Below, piece after piece: positions 9,176 to 19,087 of a stretch of DNA of 64,000 bases. A program made the translations under genes and the position numbers. The notes beneath the pieces were generated by a model, which was not told where the DNA came from, did not search any database, and was given only the letters and a program-made list of their open reading frames with translations. The stretch is from Hyphomicrobiales bacterium (lineage in GTDB: Bacteria; Pseudomonadota; Alphaproteobacteria; Rhizobiales; Rhizobiaceae): positions 372,001 to 436,000 of the forward strand of contig UBYA01000011.1 in NCBI GenBank assembly GCA_900469615.1, in the 5' to 3' direction. How positions within the stretch are numbered: the first letter of the stretch is position 1; each line of letters begins with the position of its first letter.

Positions 9176-10279
9176 ATGAAGATCGCTTTCTATGCCCCTT
9201 TGAAATCTCCCGGCCACCCGGTCCCCTCGGGCGACCGGCTGATGGCGCGGCAGATCATGGCGGCGCTGGACATGGCGGGCCATCGCGTCGAAGTCGCCTC
9301 CACGCTGCGGAGCTTTACCCCCACGCCCGACCCGGGGCCGCGTCTGGAAATCGCTCGCCAGGCGGAGGATGAGGTGATGCGGCTGCTCGTCCGCTGGCAG
9401 AGCGAGCCGCCGCCCGATCTGTGGTTCACCTACCATCCCTATTACAAAACGCCCGATCTCATCGGTCCGCCCATCGCCGCAAGGCTTGGCATTCCCTATG
9501 TCACGGCCGAGGCGTCCTATTCCCGCCGCCATGATGAAAACGGCTGGCGCGAAAACCAGCGCCTCGTCGCCGATGCGGTGCGGCTCGCCTCCGTCAACCT
9601 GTGCTTTACCGAACGGGATCGAATCGGCTTGTCAGACGCCATCGCCGATGGACGCTATGCGCATTTCCCGCCCTTTATCGACACGGCTCCGTTCAAACGA
9701 TCTGCCCCGACTTCCAAGGCGCGGCGCTTGATAACGGTAGCGATGCTGAGAAAGGGCGACAAATTCGACAGTTACGCCATGCTGGCGCGCGCGCTCGATC
9801 TCATCCGCGATCAGGAGTGGAGCCTGACCATCGTCGGCGACGGGCCGATGCGGACCGAGGTGAGATCGCTGTTTTCCATCTTCGGCGAAAGCAGGATCGT
9901 CTGGCGCGGGGAACGCTCCACCGGCGAGATCGCGGAAGAGCTCGCAACGGCCGACCTCTATGTCTGGCCCGGATGCAAGGAAGCCTATGGTCTTGCCTAT
10001 CTGGAGGCACAGGCGGCGGGTCTGCCCGTAGTCGCGCAGGCGACGGCCGGCGTGCCGGAAGTGGTGGTGGCCAACAAGACGGGGCTATTGACACCGGAGG
10101 GCGACGTCGCGGCCTATGCCGAGGCGATTGCCCAGCTTCTGAACGATCACGACCGCCGACGGGCCATGGCGGAGGCGGCCCACGACTTCGTTCACCACGA
10201 ACGTTCCCTGACCGCCGCATCCAGGCGCCTCGAAACCATCCTTCGAAAATATCTGGGAGATACCTATTATGAGCGATAG
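9176..10279 (+). CDS. Glycosyltransferase family 4
   Basis: Cytoplasmic or membrane-associated retaining glycosyltransferase of the GT-B fold (367 aa). The N-terminal domain begins MKIAFYAPLKSPGHPVPSGD with the Gly-rich acceptor loop. The C-terminal domain has TVAMLRKGDKFD, LTIVGDGPMRTEV and the EX7E-type donor motif in GCKEAYGLAYLEAQAAGLPVV. The last 11 bp overlap the next gene, a polysaccharide-deacetylase-like protein, which indicates coupled translation and a shared pathway, probably a surface glycan or glycolipid. No export genes are nearby and the sugar is unknown. The start is the first ATG and has only a weak ribosome-binding site. Confidence 0.88.
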   Translation: MKIAFYAPLKSPGHPVPSGDRLMARQIMAALDMAGHRVEVASTLRSFTPTPDPGPRLEIARQAEDEVMRLLVRWQSEPPPDLWFTYHPYYKTPDLIGPPIAARLGIPYVTAEASYSRRHDENGWRENQRLVADAVRLASVNLCFTERDRIGLSDAIADGRYAHFPPFIDTAPFKRSAPTSKARRLITVAMLRKGDKFDSYAMLARALDLIRDQEWSLTIVGDGPMRTEVRSLFSIFGESRIVWRGERSTGEIAEELATADLYVWPGCKEAYGLAYLEAQAAGLPVVAQATAGVPEVVVANKTGLLTPEGDVAAYAEAIAQLLNDHDRRRAMAEAAHDFVHHERSLTAASRRLETILRKYLGDTYYER

Positions 10280-11021
10280 AGCCGAATGGCAGCCCTTGCG
10301 CGACGAGCTGCGGCGATGGAGCGACGCCGGACGAAAGGCAAAGCTCTGGTATCGCGACGATGACGCCATCGAGCCGACCCCTGCCCTCGACCGGCTGCTG
10401 GCGCTTTCCGATCGCTTCGGCGTGCCGATGGCGCTTGCGATCATCCCGGAGCCGACCGGCGAGGCATTGGCCGAGCGACTGGCACGCGCAAGCCACGTCA
10501 CCGCCACGGTGCATGGCTGGACGCACCGGAACCATGCGCCCGACGACACCAAGAAGCAGGAACTCGGCCTGCATCGGCCGCAGGCGGTCGTGCTCGACGA
10601 GCTTCATCGCGGCTTCGACAAGCTGAAGGCGCTTTATCCGCGGCAGTTCGTTCCGCTGCTGGTGCCGCCATGGAACCGGATCGACGATGCATTGCTGCCG
10701 CATCTCGAACCATTCGGTTATCGCGCCGTCTCCGTCTTCGGATTGGCGAAGGAGGCACCCATCGGTCTCGTCAACACGCATGTCGACATCATGAGATGGC
10801 ACGGCGCGCGCGGAGGATTGCCACATGCCGAGATAATCGCCCGCCTCGTGGAAGAGCTCCGGAATCGCTTCGACGGCAATGACGAGCCTATGGGCGTGAT
10901 GACGCACCATCTGGTGCATGACGATCTCGCCTGGAGTTTCATTGAAACGCTGTTTCAGGAAACGGCCAGCCATGCCGCCGTCGAATGGAGGCCGGTCGGC
11001 AATTTCATGGATGAGCGGTGA
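10269..11021 (+). CDS. Polysaccharide deacetylase-like protein
   Basis: NodB-fold carbohydrate esterase relative of 250 aa without signal peptide or membrane helix. Catalytic-type motifs are visible: RDDDAIEP (acidic motif 1) and TVHGWTHRNH (motif 2 with two His). LLVPPWNRID and VMTHHLVHDD fit motifs 3 and 5. The gene overlaps the upstream glycosyltransferase by 11 bp, so the two enzymes are likely made in step and may act on the same glycan precursor inside the cell. It converges with the MBL-fold gene 16 bp downstream. The exact substrate is unknown. Confidence 0.82.
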   Translation: MSDRAEWQPLRDELRRWSDAGRKAKLWYRDDDAIEPTPALDRLLALSDRFGVPMALAIIPEPTGEALAERLARASHVTATVHGWTHRNHAPDDTKKQELGLHRPQAVVLDELHRGFDKLKALYPRQFVPLLVPPWNRIDDALLPHLEPFGYRAVSVFGLAKEAPIGLVNTHVDIMRWHGARGGLPHAEIIARLVEELRNRFDGNDEPMGVMTHHLVHDDLAWSFIETLFQETASHAAVEWRPVGNFMDER

Positions 11022-11036
11022 TTCGCCGATTGGCCC

Positions 11037-11867
11037 TCAGAGCTGCAGCGACTGCCCGTCAAAGGCGACGAAGGCTTCGGGGAAGCACTTTCGCGCATCG
11101 CGCTGCATGTCATCCAGCTCGCGGTCGGTGCGGCCGGGCGCGTGATGAAACAGCGCAAGGCGCTTTGCGCCCGCCTTCTTTGCGAGCTTGACGCCCTCCT
11201 GCCAGGTGGAATGGCCGAAACCCCGATATTTCGACATCTCCGCCTCGGTGTAGGTCGCATCATATATCGCGAGATCGGCACCGGCCATCAGCGATAGCGC
11301 GGCTTCATCGAGATGGCCGGCCAGATGCTCGGTATCGTAGACCATGGCGATCACCCGGCCCGACCATTCGATCCGATAACCGATGCACCCGCCCGGATGG
11401 TTCAGCCGCGCCGTATGAATGACGATGCCCGGATGCGGCTTCAGCGTGTCGCCGGCCGCAAAATCGCGAAAGCTCATTTCGGCGCGACAGATATCGGGCT
11501 CGACCGGAAACCATGGCGGCCGCATGAATTGGCCGATCAGCTGCCGCGTCGTCGTCTTGCCGGCCAGATGGCCCGACCAGAGATCGACGCTGACGTGCGG
11601 ATCGTAGATGGCGTTGAAGAAAGGCAGGCCGATGATGTGGTCGTAGTGCGAATGGGTGAAGAAGAGATCGATATTGCGGACCCCCTCTTTCGCGAGCGAC
11701 GCGGCCGCTTCGCGCAAGCCTGTCCCGGCGTCGAATAAGATATGCCTGCCGTCATGCCGTAACTCGATGCATGACGTATTGCCGCCGTACCGCTCAAATT
11801 CCGGTCCCGATACAGGGATGCTTCCCCGCACGCCCCAAAATTTCAGCTCGAAACTATCGTTGTTCAT
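11037..11867 (-). CDS. MBL-fold metallo-hydrolase of the GVRGS type
   Basis: Predicted zinc hydrolase of 276 aa with no signal peptide. The zinc motif HSHYDH is at residues 72-77. Later metal ligands are suggested by LNHPGGCIGY, MVYDTEHL, IYDATYTEAE and FHHAPGRTD. The opening FWGVRGSIPVSG and YGGNTSCIEL mark a subgroup often annotated as class II cyclic-nucleotide phosphodiesterase-like or as a signal-domain MBL protein. Because cyclase genes lie within 9 kb, a role in cyclic-nucleotide breakdown is possible, but this is inference. It stands alone and converges with the deacetylase gene. No clear Shine-Dalgarno sequence precedes the ATG. Confidence 0.8.
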   Translation of the reverse strand: MNNDSFELKFWGVRGSIPVSGPEFERYGGNTSCIELRHDGRHILFDAGTGLREAAASLAKEGVRNIDLFFTHSHYDHIIGLPFFNAIYDPHVSVDLWSGHLAGKTTTRQLIGQFMRPPWFPVEPDICRAEMSFRDFAAGDTLKPHPGIVIHTARLNHPGGCIGYRIEWSGRVIAMVYDTEHLAGHLDEAALSLMAGADLAIYDATYTEAEMSKYRGFGHSTWQEGVKLAKKAGAKRLALFHHAPGRTDRELDDMQRDARKCFPEAFVAFDGQSLQL

Positions 11868-12167
11868 GGAAGTTTTTACACCATTCCCCTTTCGGTCAAA
11901 AAAAGCACACTTTTGCTATCGTGCGAAGCCAGCAATTTCCAAAAGTCGCGCGGTGGTAAAAACTGGATCTTATCGTTCGGTCGAAGCAGATCGTTCGGCG
12001 AATACCGCCGACGGGTCGCACAGACCTAATATAGGTATGGTATGACAAAATAGATAAGGGGCGGGGATCGGCGCCCCGGCGCGATGGGCCGGCGCGACAT
12101 CGCTACCACAGCGGACGGCAGGTCCCTTGGCCGGAACCTGCGATAACCACCCGCTTCCAAGGCTGCA
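11868..12167. other. Gene-free stretch, promoter of the MBL gene
   Basis: This 300-bp interval separates the start of the MBL-fold gene from the end of the MarR-like gene, both on the minus strand. The part next to the MBL gene is AT-rich and should hold its promoter. I see no small gene, no strong inverted repeat and no terminator with a clear T-run. Confidence 0.45.
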
Positions 12168-12695
12168 TCAAAGCGTGGCCGCCGACCGCGCGGCCTGCTC
12201 GTAATAGCCGGACAACGCCCTGAGATGCGAGGCGATATCGGAGAGGCCGTCCTGCGACAGACCGGACACCTTGGTCGCCTCCACCAGCAGCCGTTCGCGA
12301 ATTTCCGTATAGCGCTTCAGCGCGTCCAGGCCCATGTCGGTGACATGGATCGTCTTTTCCTTGCCAGCCTTGCCGCTCTTGACGAGGCCCGCCGCCTCCA
12401 GCTTCTTGATGGCGTAATTGGCGACATGGGTATCCTCGATGTCGAGGACGAGGCAGAGATCGGCAAGCGTCTTCGGCCTGTCGCGATGCCGCACGGAATG
12501 GATGATCAGGATCTCGACCGGCGAAAGACCGGGCACGCCGGCGGCCGCCATGCAGCGCACCAGCCAGCGATTGAAGGCGTGGGAAAAGAGAATCGATCCA
12601 TATTCCAGCTCGGACAAGGCCGGCGAACTGCCGCCTGCAAGATGGGCCGACGATACGATCAATTCACGTCGTTCACTCTTTTCCTCAGACGTCAC
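12168..12695 (-). CDS. MarR-family winged-helix transcriptional regulator
   Basis: DNA-binding regulator of 175 aa. A MarR-like winged helix spans about residues 55-135. LSPVEILIIHSVRHRDRPKT leads into the helix-turn-helix DLCLVLDIEDTHVANYAIKK, and the wing reads AGLVKSGKAGKEKTIHVT. The start codon is a GTG at 12695 with AGGGAG 8 nt upstream. It lies 86 bp downstream of the fused hydantoinase gene on the same strand, so it may be co-transcribed with it and regulate it. The ligand is unknown. This subgroup is often annotated as a predicted MarR-family regulator in Rhizobiales. Confidence 0.8.
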   Translation of the reverse strand: MTSEEKSERRELIVSSAHLAGGSSPALSELEYGSILFSHAFNRWLVRCMAAAGVPGLSPVEILIIHSVRHRDRPKTLADLCLVLDIEDTHVANYAIKKLEAAGLVKSGKAGKEKTIHVTDMGLDALKRYTEIRERLLVEATKVSGLSQDGLSDIASHLRALSGYYEQAARSAATL

Positions 12696-12781
12696 CTGAA
12701 AACTCCCTAGAACCGGATCGAGGCACCTGCAGACTGCCGAGGCCGGGCGGCCGATTGCCGGCCGGCCTCGCCGTCATGTTC

Positions 12782-15700
12782 CTATTCGTCCCGCTTTCCA
12801 TAGCCGCCGCCAGTCGGGGTAACGACCGTAAAGGCCTCGCCCGCCTCCAGCACGGTATGAGCCGAGCCGATCAGCTCCTCGACCGTGCCATCGTTGCGCC
12901 TGACATAGTTGCGGCCGGTTTGCCCCGCTTCGCCGCCCTTGACGCCGAAAGGCGCCACGCGCCGATGGCCCGACAGGATGGCGAATTCCAGCTGTTCGCG
13001 GGTCCGGATGGTGCGCTGCGTGCCGTTGCCGGCATTCCACTTGCCGCGCCCGCCGGACTCCGGACGAATGTGAAAATCCTCCAGCACGACCGGAAAGCGC
13101 GTCTCGAGGATTTCCGGATCGGTGAGCCGCGAGTTGGTCATGTGCGTATGCACGGCATCGGCGCCGTTGAAGCCCGGTCCCGCCGGGGCGCCGGAGCAGA
13201 TCGTCTCGTAATATTGATAGACGTCGTTGCCGAAGGTCAGGTTGTTCATCGTGCCTTGCGCGGCGGCAAGCGCTTCGACCGCGCCGAACAGGCAGTTGGT
13301 GACGGCCTGACTGACCTCGACATTGCCGGCGACGACGGCCGCCGGATATTTCGGCGTCAGCATCGTGCCTTCGGGAATGACGATCCGGATCGGCCGGAGG
13401 CAGCCGGCATTCATCGGAATATCGGCCTCGACCAGAACGCGGAAGACATAGAGCACGGCGGCGCGCGTCACCGGCTGCGGCGCGTTGAAATTATCCGGGC
13501 GCTGCGGTGACGTGCCGGTGAAATCGACCGTCGCCTCGCGCTTGTCCTTGTCGATCGAAATCTTGACGACGATCTTGCAGCCCTGATCCATTTCATAGCT
13601 GAACTCGCCGTCCGACAGACGGTCGAGAACGCGGCGCACGCTTTCCGCCGCATTGTCCTGAACATGCCCCATATAGGCGTCGACGACATCCTCGCCGAAG
13701 AGCACGATCATCTTCTTCAGTTCGGCCACGCCCTTTTCGTTGGCGGCAACCTGGGCCTTGAGATCGTTGACATTCTGCGCGAGCGTGCGCACCGGATAGC
13801 GGGCACCCGTCAACAGCTTCGTCAGCTCTTCCTCGCAGAAACGGCCGCGATCGAGCAGCTTGAAATTGTCGATATAGACGCCTTCCTCCTCGATATGCGT
13901 GGCGAGTGGCGACATCGATCCCGGCGAAATACCGCCGATATCGGCATGATGGCCGCGGCTTGCGACCCAGAAGCGGATCTTCTGGCCGGCATCGTCGAAG
14001 ACCGGGGTGCAGACGGTGAGGTCGGGCAGATGCGTGCCGCCATTATAGGGCGCGTTGATCAGGAAGACGTCGCCCGGATGGATGACGGCGTTTTCACGGA
14101 TCGCGGTTGCCACGGATGCATCCATGGACCCCAGATGAACGGGCATATGCGGCGCGTTGGCGACCAGATTGCCGTCCGCGTCGAACACGGCGCAGGAGAA
14201 ATCCAGCCGCTCCTTGATATTGACCGAATAGGCGGTGTTCTGCAGCGTCATGCCCATCTGCTCGGCAATGGACATGAAGAGATTGTTGAAGATCTCCAGC
14301 ATGACGGGATCGGCCCTGGTGCCGATGGCGTTGCGCTCCGGCAGTGCCTTGATGCGCCTGAGGACGATATGATCCTTGATCGTCAATTGCGCCTGCCAGC
14401 CGTCCTCGATGACGATCGTCTGGTTGGGCTCGATGATGATGGCCGGGCCGGTGACGGTCTGCCCGGGCTTGATCGCCTGACGCAACACGACGGCCGCATC
14501 ATGGCTCGCACCGTTTGAATAGAAGGCGGTGCGCCTTGCAGCCTGCGCCTCCCCTTCACCCGCCGATTCGAGCTCGATTACGATATCGGCCGCCGCGCCG
14601 CCGATGGTTTCGATCTCCACGGCCTCCACGACCAAGGGCTTGTCCTCGGCAACGAAGCCGAAGCGCCGCTTGTGCAGCGTCTCGAATTGGCTGCGCAGCC
14701 GCGCGGCATCGTCGGTTTCGGGAAAGGTCGTCTCGACCGCCAGGATGGTGTCGGTGCCGGCGTAGCGGATATGGGCACGCTGGACCGTCTTGATCTCGGC
14801 TGTTGCGACGCCCTGTGCTTCCAGCTCAGGCACGCATTCGCCGCGCAGCTCGCTGCCGAGAGCCGCGATGGCGGCCGGGGCCGCGTCATCGAGCGGGACG
14901 CCGAGCGCCTTCTGACGCGTTGCCCTGATATCGGCAAGCCCCATACCGTAGGCAGAAAGGAGGCCGGACATCGGATGCAGAAGAATGCTCGTCATGCCGA
15001 GCGCATCGGCCACCAGGCAGGCATGCTGGCCGCCGGCGCCGCCGAAGCAGTTGAGCGCATAGCGCGTCACGTCGTAGCCGCGCTGCACCGAGATTTTCTT
15101 GATCGCCTCGACCATGTTGGCGACGGCGATGCGAATGAAGCCGTCGGCGACGTCTTCCGGGCTGCGGCCGTCACCGATCTCCGCGGCAAGTGCTGCGAAC
15201 TTGCCGCGCACCGTCTCGATATCGAGGGGCCGGTCCTGGTTCGGCCCGAAGATGGAAGGAAAGAACTCCGGCAGCAGCTTGCCGGCCATGACGTTGGCGT
15301 CGGTCACGGCCAGCGGGCCGCCATTGCGATAGCAGGCCGGCCCCGGAAAGGCGCCGGCCGAATCCGGCCCGACGCGGAAGCGATCGCCGTCGAAATGGAG
15401 GATCGAGCCGCCGCCTGCCGCCACGGTATGGATCAGCATCATCGGCGCGCGAACGCGGACACCTGCCACTTCCGTCTCGAAGGCGCGCTCGTATTCGCCG
15501 TCGAAATGCGCCACATCCGTCGACGTGCCGCCCATATCGAAGCCGATGACATTGGCAAAACCCGCCTGTTCGCCGGTCTTTGCGAGACCGACCACACCGC
15601 CTGCCGGGCCGGACAGGATCGCATCCTTGCCCTGGAACATGTCGGCCGCCGTCAACCCGCCCGAAGACATCATGAACATGACGCGCGCGCCGGTGCGCTC

Positions 15701-16408
15701 GACATCGAGCTCATCGCAGACCTGGCCGATATAGCGGCCGAGCACCGGCGAGAGATAGGCGTCGATGACGGCCGTATCGCCACGGCCGACGAGCTTGATG
15801 AGCGGTGAAACCTCATGACTGACGGAGACCTGCTCGAAGCCGATCGATCTTGCGATTTTCGCGACGGCGGCCTCGTGCGCCGGGAATTTATAGGCGTGCA
15901 TGAAGACGATGGCGACCGAGCGATAGCCCTTTGCGAGAAGGTCGCGCAGCGCCGCTTCTGCAGCCTTCTCGTCCAGAGCAAGCTCGACGGTGCCGTCGGC
16001 AAGCACCCGCTCCCCAATTTCGACGACATCCTCATAAAGCGCTTCCGGCTTGACGATCTCGGTCGCGAAGATCTTCTTGCGCTCCTGATAGCCGATGCGC
16101 AGGGCGTCCCTGAAACCCTTCGTCGTCACCAGGGCAAGGCGCTCGCCCTTGCGCTCGAGCAGCGCGTTTGTGGCGACGGTCGTGCCCATGCGGACCTCGC
16201 CGATGGTCCCCTCGGGAACCGGCTCGCCCTTGCCGAGGCCGAGATGCAGACGGATGCCGTGGACGGCTGCGTCGCGGTAGGCTTCGGGATTCTCCGACAG
16301 GACCTTGCGGGCATGAAGCGCGCCGGACGGATCGCGCCCGACAACGTCGGTGAAAGTGCCGCCGCGATCGATCCAGAAATCCCAACGACCCGAAGTGTTC
16401 TCCGACAA
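12782..16408 (-). CDS. Fused hydantoinase A/B (5-oxoprolinase-type) protein, TTG start
   Basis: ATP-dependent amidase of the HyuA/HyuB (N-methylhydantoinase, 5-oxoprolinase) family, 1208 aa. The HyuA half carries [15 protein letters not shown] (phosphate loop), [13 protein letters not shown] and [11 protein letters not shown]. The HyuB half starts near residue 690 with [20 protein letters not shown] and includes [13 protein letters not shown]. The reading frame stays open to an ATG at 16465, but that would add a non-homologous hydrophobic tail. A TTG at 16408 with GGAGG 5 nt upstream is the better start and places the catalytic motif near residue 12. It lies downstream of the protocatechuate transporter genes (215 bp gap) and upstream of a MarR-like gene. 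Substrate could be 5-oxoproline, a hydantoin or another cyclic amide. Confidence 0.88.
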   Translation of the reverse strand: MSENTSGRWDFWIDRGGTFTDVVGRDPSGALHARKVLSENPEAYRDAAVHGIRLHLGLGKGEPVPEGTIGEVRMGTTVATNALLERKGERLALVTTKGFRDALRIGYQERKKIFATEIVKPEALYEDVVEIGERVLADGTVELALDEKAAEAALRDLLAKGYRSVAIVFMHAYKFPAHEAAVAKIARSIGFEQVSVSHEVSPLIKLVGRGDTAVIDAYLSPVLGRYIGQVCDELDVERTGARVMFMMSSGGLTAADMFQGKDAILSGPAGGVVGLAKTGEQAGFANVIGFDMGGTSTDVAHFDGEYERAFETEVAGVRVRAPMMLIHTVAAGGGSILHFDGDRFRVGPDSAGAFPGPACYRNGGPLAVTDANVMAGKLLPEFFPSIFGPNQDRPLDIETVRGKFAALAAEIGDGRSPEDVADGFIRIAVANMVEAIKKISVQRGYDVTRYALNCFGGAGGQHACLVADALGMTSILLHPMSGLLSAYGMGLADIRATRQKALGVPLDDAAPAAIAALGSELRGECVPELEAQGVATAEIKTVQRAHIRYAGTDTILAVETTFPETDDAARLRSQFETLHKRRFGFVAEDKPLVVEAVEIETIGGAAADIVIELESAGEGEAQAARRTAFYSNGASHDAAVVLRQAIKPGQTVTGPAIIIEPNQTIVIEDGWQAQLTIKDHIVLRRIKALPERNAIGTRADPVMLEIFNNLFMSIAEQMGMTLQNTAYSVNIKERLDFSCAVFDADGNLVANAPHMPVHLGSMDASVATAIRENAVIHPGDVFLINAPYNGGTHLPDLTVCTPVFDDAGQKIRFWVASRGHHADIGGISPGSMSPLATHIEEEGVYIDNFKLLDRGRFCEEELTKLLTGARYPVRTLAQNVNDLKAQVAANEKGVAELKKMIVLFGEDVVDAYMGHVQDNAAESVRRVLDRLSDGEFSYEMDQGCKIVVKISIDKDKREATVDFTGTSPQRPDNFNAPQPVTRAAVLYVFRVLVEADIPMNAGCLRPIRIVIPEGTMLTPKYPAAVVAGNVEVSQAVTNCLFGAVEALAAAQGTMNNLTFGNDVYQYYETICSGAPAGPGFNGADAVHTHMTNSRLTDPEILETRFPVVLEDFHIRPESGGRGKWNAGNGTQRTIRTREQLEFAILSGHRRVAPFGVKGGEAGQTGRNYVRRNDGTVEELIGSAHTVLEAGEAFTVVTPTGGGYGKRDE

Positions 16409-16623
16409 ATCCGCCTCCAGCAGAACGATGCCAATAACAATGATAATATATCGATAAATCGTCAACGTTTTGTCGTCAACATGAATTGACGGACGCCGAC
16501 CCGTTCATCACCGACATGCAGCCGATGGCAGAGCAACGATAAAGCCGCGGTCATGGAGGCGCGATGCAGCCTCTGCACCGCTCCCTCTTCATTTAAATGA
16601 AAAGCTATCGAAAAAGTTGGGCG

Positions 16624-17340
16624 CTAATGCAGCCCGCCGACGCCGAGCAGACGCTCGACCGCATCGTGATCCTGCGTGAGAGCCTGGGGCGTCCCCTGCC
16701 AGGCAAGCCGGCCGCGCTCCAGAACGATGACGTCGCTCGCAAAGTCCAGTGCGCTCTGAATGCGCTGCTCCACGAGCAGGATCGTCATGTCACCCGCCTT
16801 GGCGAGCTTGGCGAAGGCCGCCATCAATTCCTCGCAGATGACGGGCGCGAGCCCCTCGAGCGGCTCGTCCAGAAGCAGCACGGAGGGACGGCCGAGGATC
16901 GTGCGTGCGGTCGACAGCATCTGCTGTTCGCCGCCGGAAAGCTGGCTGCCCAAATTCCTTCGGCGCTCCTTCAGGCGAGGGAACATCTCATAGGCCTCCT
17001 GCAAGGCGCTCTTCGGCCGTCCTTTCAGCCCAACGGAAAGATTCTCCTCCACCGTCAGCGTCGGAAAGACATCGCGCGTCTGCGGCACGTAGCCAAGGCC
17101 CTGATGGGCGCGCCTGGCGCTCGGCAGGCCGGCGATCTCGACCGTACCCAGCCGGATGCGGCCGTCATAGCGGCGGGCCTGGCCGGCAAGGGTCGCAAGC
17201 AGCGTGCTCTTGCCCATGCCGTTGCGGCCGAGGACGGCAAGCCGGCCGCCGGCCGGCACGGAAAAGGAAACCCCTTCCAGCACCCGCGTCGGGCCATAGC
17301 CGGCCGACAGGTTTTCCACTTCAAGCGGCGTGGCCGGCAT
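16624..17340 (-). CDS. pcaX: Branched-chain-type ABC transporter ATPase 2 (LivF-like), protocatechuate uptake
   Basis: Second ATPase of a LIV-type importer, 238 aa. Walker A is GRNGMGKS, the signature LSGGEQQML, Walker B VLLLDEPLEGLAP and the H-loop region ILLVEQRIQ. The ATG at 17340 is chosen because GGGAG lies 8 nt upstream; this overlaps the end of the upstream ATPase gene by 20 bp. It is the last gene of the five-gene transporter set. In S. meliloti the equivalent PcaQ-controlled genes were named pcaMNVWX and are needed for protocatechuate uptake. The symbol is transferred from that gene order and from the location beside pcaDCHGB. Confidence 0.8.
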   Translation of the reverse strand: MPATPLEVENLSAGYGPTRVLEGVSFSVPAGGRLAVLGRNGMGKSTLLATLAGQARRYDGRIRLGTVEIAGLPSARRAHQGLGYVPQTRDVFPTLTVEENLSVGLKGRPKSALQEAYEMFPRLKERRRNLGSQLSGGEQQMLSTARTILGRPSVLLLDEPLEGLAPVICEELMAAFAKLAKAGDMTILLVEQRIQSALDFASDVIVLERGRLAWQGTPQALTQDHDAVERLLGVGGLH

Positions 17341-18085
17341 TGGCATAGCTCCCGAGATAGGCTTCGCGCACACGCGCATCCTGCGTCACGTCTTTCGGCG
17401 AGCCGTCGAATATGATCGTGCCGGCGGCCAGCACGACCACGCGCTTGGCGAAGCGGAAGACCAGATCCATGTCATGCTCGATCATCAGCACCGCGAGATC
17501 GGCGGGCAGATCGGCCAACGCCTGCTCGATGCGGCCCGTATCGCTTTGCGGAACGCCGGCGGCGGGTTCGTCCAGCAGAAGCACTTTCGGCTTCAGGGCC
17601 ATGGCGACGGCGATCTCCAACAGCCGCTGCTGGCCATAGGCGATCTCGCTCACCTTGCGATGCGCCAGCCCGGCAAGGCCAAGGGTGCCGAGCAGCTCCT
17701 CCATTTCCGCCGTGACGTCGCGCATGGACAGGAAGTGGCCGAACATCCGGCCGGAACGGCCTGTCCGCTGCAGGATCGCCAGGCCGACATGTTCGGCCGG
17801 CGTCATGTCCTGAAACAGCCGCGTCACCTGGAACGAACGCACCAGACCGCGCTTGACCCGGCCGATGGCATCGAGCCTGTTGACGTTTTGCCCGGCAATG
17901 CGAACCTCGCCGGAATCCGCCTGGAGATTGCCCGTCACGAGGTTGACGAAGCTGGTCTTGCCTGCGCCGTTCGGGCCGATCAAAGCCACGCGATCTCCCG
18001 GCGCCATCGACAGGCTGACATTGTTTGTCACCGTCAGACCACCGAACGCCTTCTTCAGATTGCCGACTTCGAAAATCGCGCTCAT
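17321..18085 (-). CDS. pcaW: Branched-chain-type ABC transporter ATPase 1 (LivG-like), protocatechuate uptake
   Basis: First ATPase of the LIV-type importer, 254 aa. Motifs are Walker A GPNGAGKT, signature region ISEIAYGQQRLLEIA (the Leu-Ser-Gly-Gly signature reads AYGQQ, as usual for LivG), Walker B VLLLDEPAAGVP and MIEHDMDLVF. The ATG at 18085 overlaps the stop of the permease gene as ATGA, so translation is coupled; the frame upstream of it is only read-through. The C-terminal REAYLGS tail is typical of LivG. It works with the LivF-like partner on the cytoplasmic side of the two permeases. Confidence 0.82.
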   Translation of the reverse strand: MSAIFEVGNLKKAFGGLTVTNNVSLSMAPGDRVALIGPNGAGKTSFVNLVTGNLQADSGEVRIAGQNVNRLDAIGRVKRGLVRSFQVTRLFQDMTPAEHVGLAILQRTGRSGRMFGHFLSMRDVTAEMEELLGTLGLAGLAHRKVSEIAYGQQRLLEIAVAMALKPKVLLLDEPAAGVPQSDTGRIEQALADLPADLAVLMIEHDMDLVFRFAKRVVVLAAGTIIFDGSPKDVTQDARVREAYLGSYANAGHAA

Positions 18086-19086
18086 GCCCGCGCCTCCCTG
18101 CGGCGGGCGACGTAAGCCGCGGCCGTGCCGTAGATGCCTTTCGGTGCGAACAGAACCACGAGGATCAACAGTGCTCCGACGATCGTCAGCCAATGGAAAG
18201 GATTGGCGGCGGAGACGTAATCTTCAAACAGCATGAAGATCACGGTGCCGACGAGCGCGCCGAACAGCGATCCGGTGCCGCCGAGCACGAGCATGACGAG
18301 CGCTTCGGCCGATTGCGTGAAGGACAGGCTGTCAAGCCCGACAACCTGCGTCGAAATCGCGGTCAACGCGCCGCCGGTCCCGGCTACGGCGCCGGAAATC
18401 ATATACATCTTGATCAGCGCCGCCTTCGGCGAGGCGCCCATGGCGCGGATGCGCAAGGGATCCTGCCGGATGCCGCGACAAAGCATGCCGAAGGGCGAGC
18501 GCACGAGAATGCGCAGCAGCACGAGCGCAATCAGCAGCAGCGCCACCCCATAGATGTAGGCGGTATGCCCGTAGAGATCGAATTCGTACATGCCGAACAG
18601 CGGATCGGCCGATATGCCCGATAGACCGTCGCTGCCGCCTGTCCAGTCCGATGCCTTGTTGGCGAATTCGTGGAACAGGTAGATCAGCGAGATCGACAGC
18701 ACGAGCTGCGGCAGTCCGCGCGCCCTCAGAATGACGACGCCACAGACCAGGCCGGCCACGGCTCCCGCGACGATGCCGGCAAGCGTCATCAACAACGGGT
18801 CGTTGATGCCGTAATGGGCGGATGCGATGCCGGCCGCATAAGCGCCGGCGCCGAACAGCGCCGCATGGCCGAGGGTTGCGACGCCGCAATAGCCGGTAAC
18901 GAGATCGAGCGACAGGACGAGAAGCGCAATCGCGATCAACCGTGTCAGGAGGGCAAGATTATCGGGAAACAGCAGATAGCCGGCGGCAGCCAGTGCGACG
19001 ATGACCGCAACCGCGATCACATCCTGCCGGAGCGTGCGATATCCGGTCACGGCTGGAGCGGCCTCTCTTTCAACGGTCGGCGTCAT
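18082..19086 (-). CDS. pcaV: Branched-chain-type ABC transporter permease 2 (LivM-like), protocatechuate uptake
   Basis: Inner-membrane permease of 334 aa with about 8-10 hydrophobic segments. LivM-family hallmarks are DLVTGYCGVATLGHAALFGAGAYAAG near the N-terminus and a later LGGTGSLFGALVGTVIF. The ATG at 19086 has GGAGG 10 nt upstream, located inside the last codons of the preceding permease gene, and the two stop/start sites are one base apart. It forms the translocation pore with the LivH-like subunit. Confidence 0.82.
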   Translation of the reverse strand: MTPTVEREAAPAVTGYRTLRQDVIAVAVIVALAAAGYLLFPDNLALLTRLIAIALLVLSLDLVTGYCGVATLGHAALFGAGAYAAGIASAHYGINDPLLMTLAGIVAGAVAGLVCGVVILRARGLPQLVLSISLIYLFHEFANKASDWTGGSDGLSGISADPLFGMYEFDLYGHTAYIYGVALLLIALVLLRILVRSPFGMLCRGIRQDPLRIRAMGASPKAALIKMYMISGAVAGTGGALTAISTQVVGLDSLSFTQSAEALVMLVLGGTGSLFGALVGTVIFMLFEDYVSAANPFHWLTIVGALLILVVLFAPKGIYGTAAAYVARRREARA

Positions 19087-19087
19087 G

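Noticed and set aside
16409..16465. N-terminal hydrophobic tail as a membrane anchor for the hydantoinase
   Set aside because: The tail comes from AT-rich promoter DNA read in frame; the TTG at 16408 has a proper ribosome-binding site.
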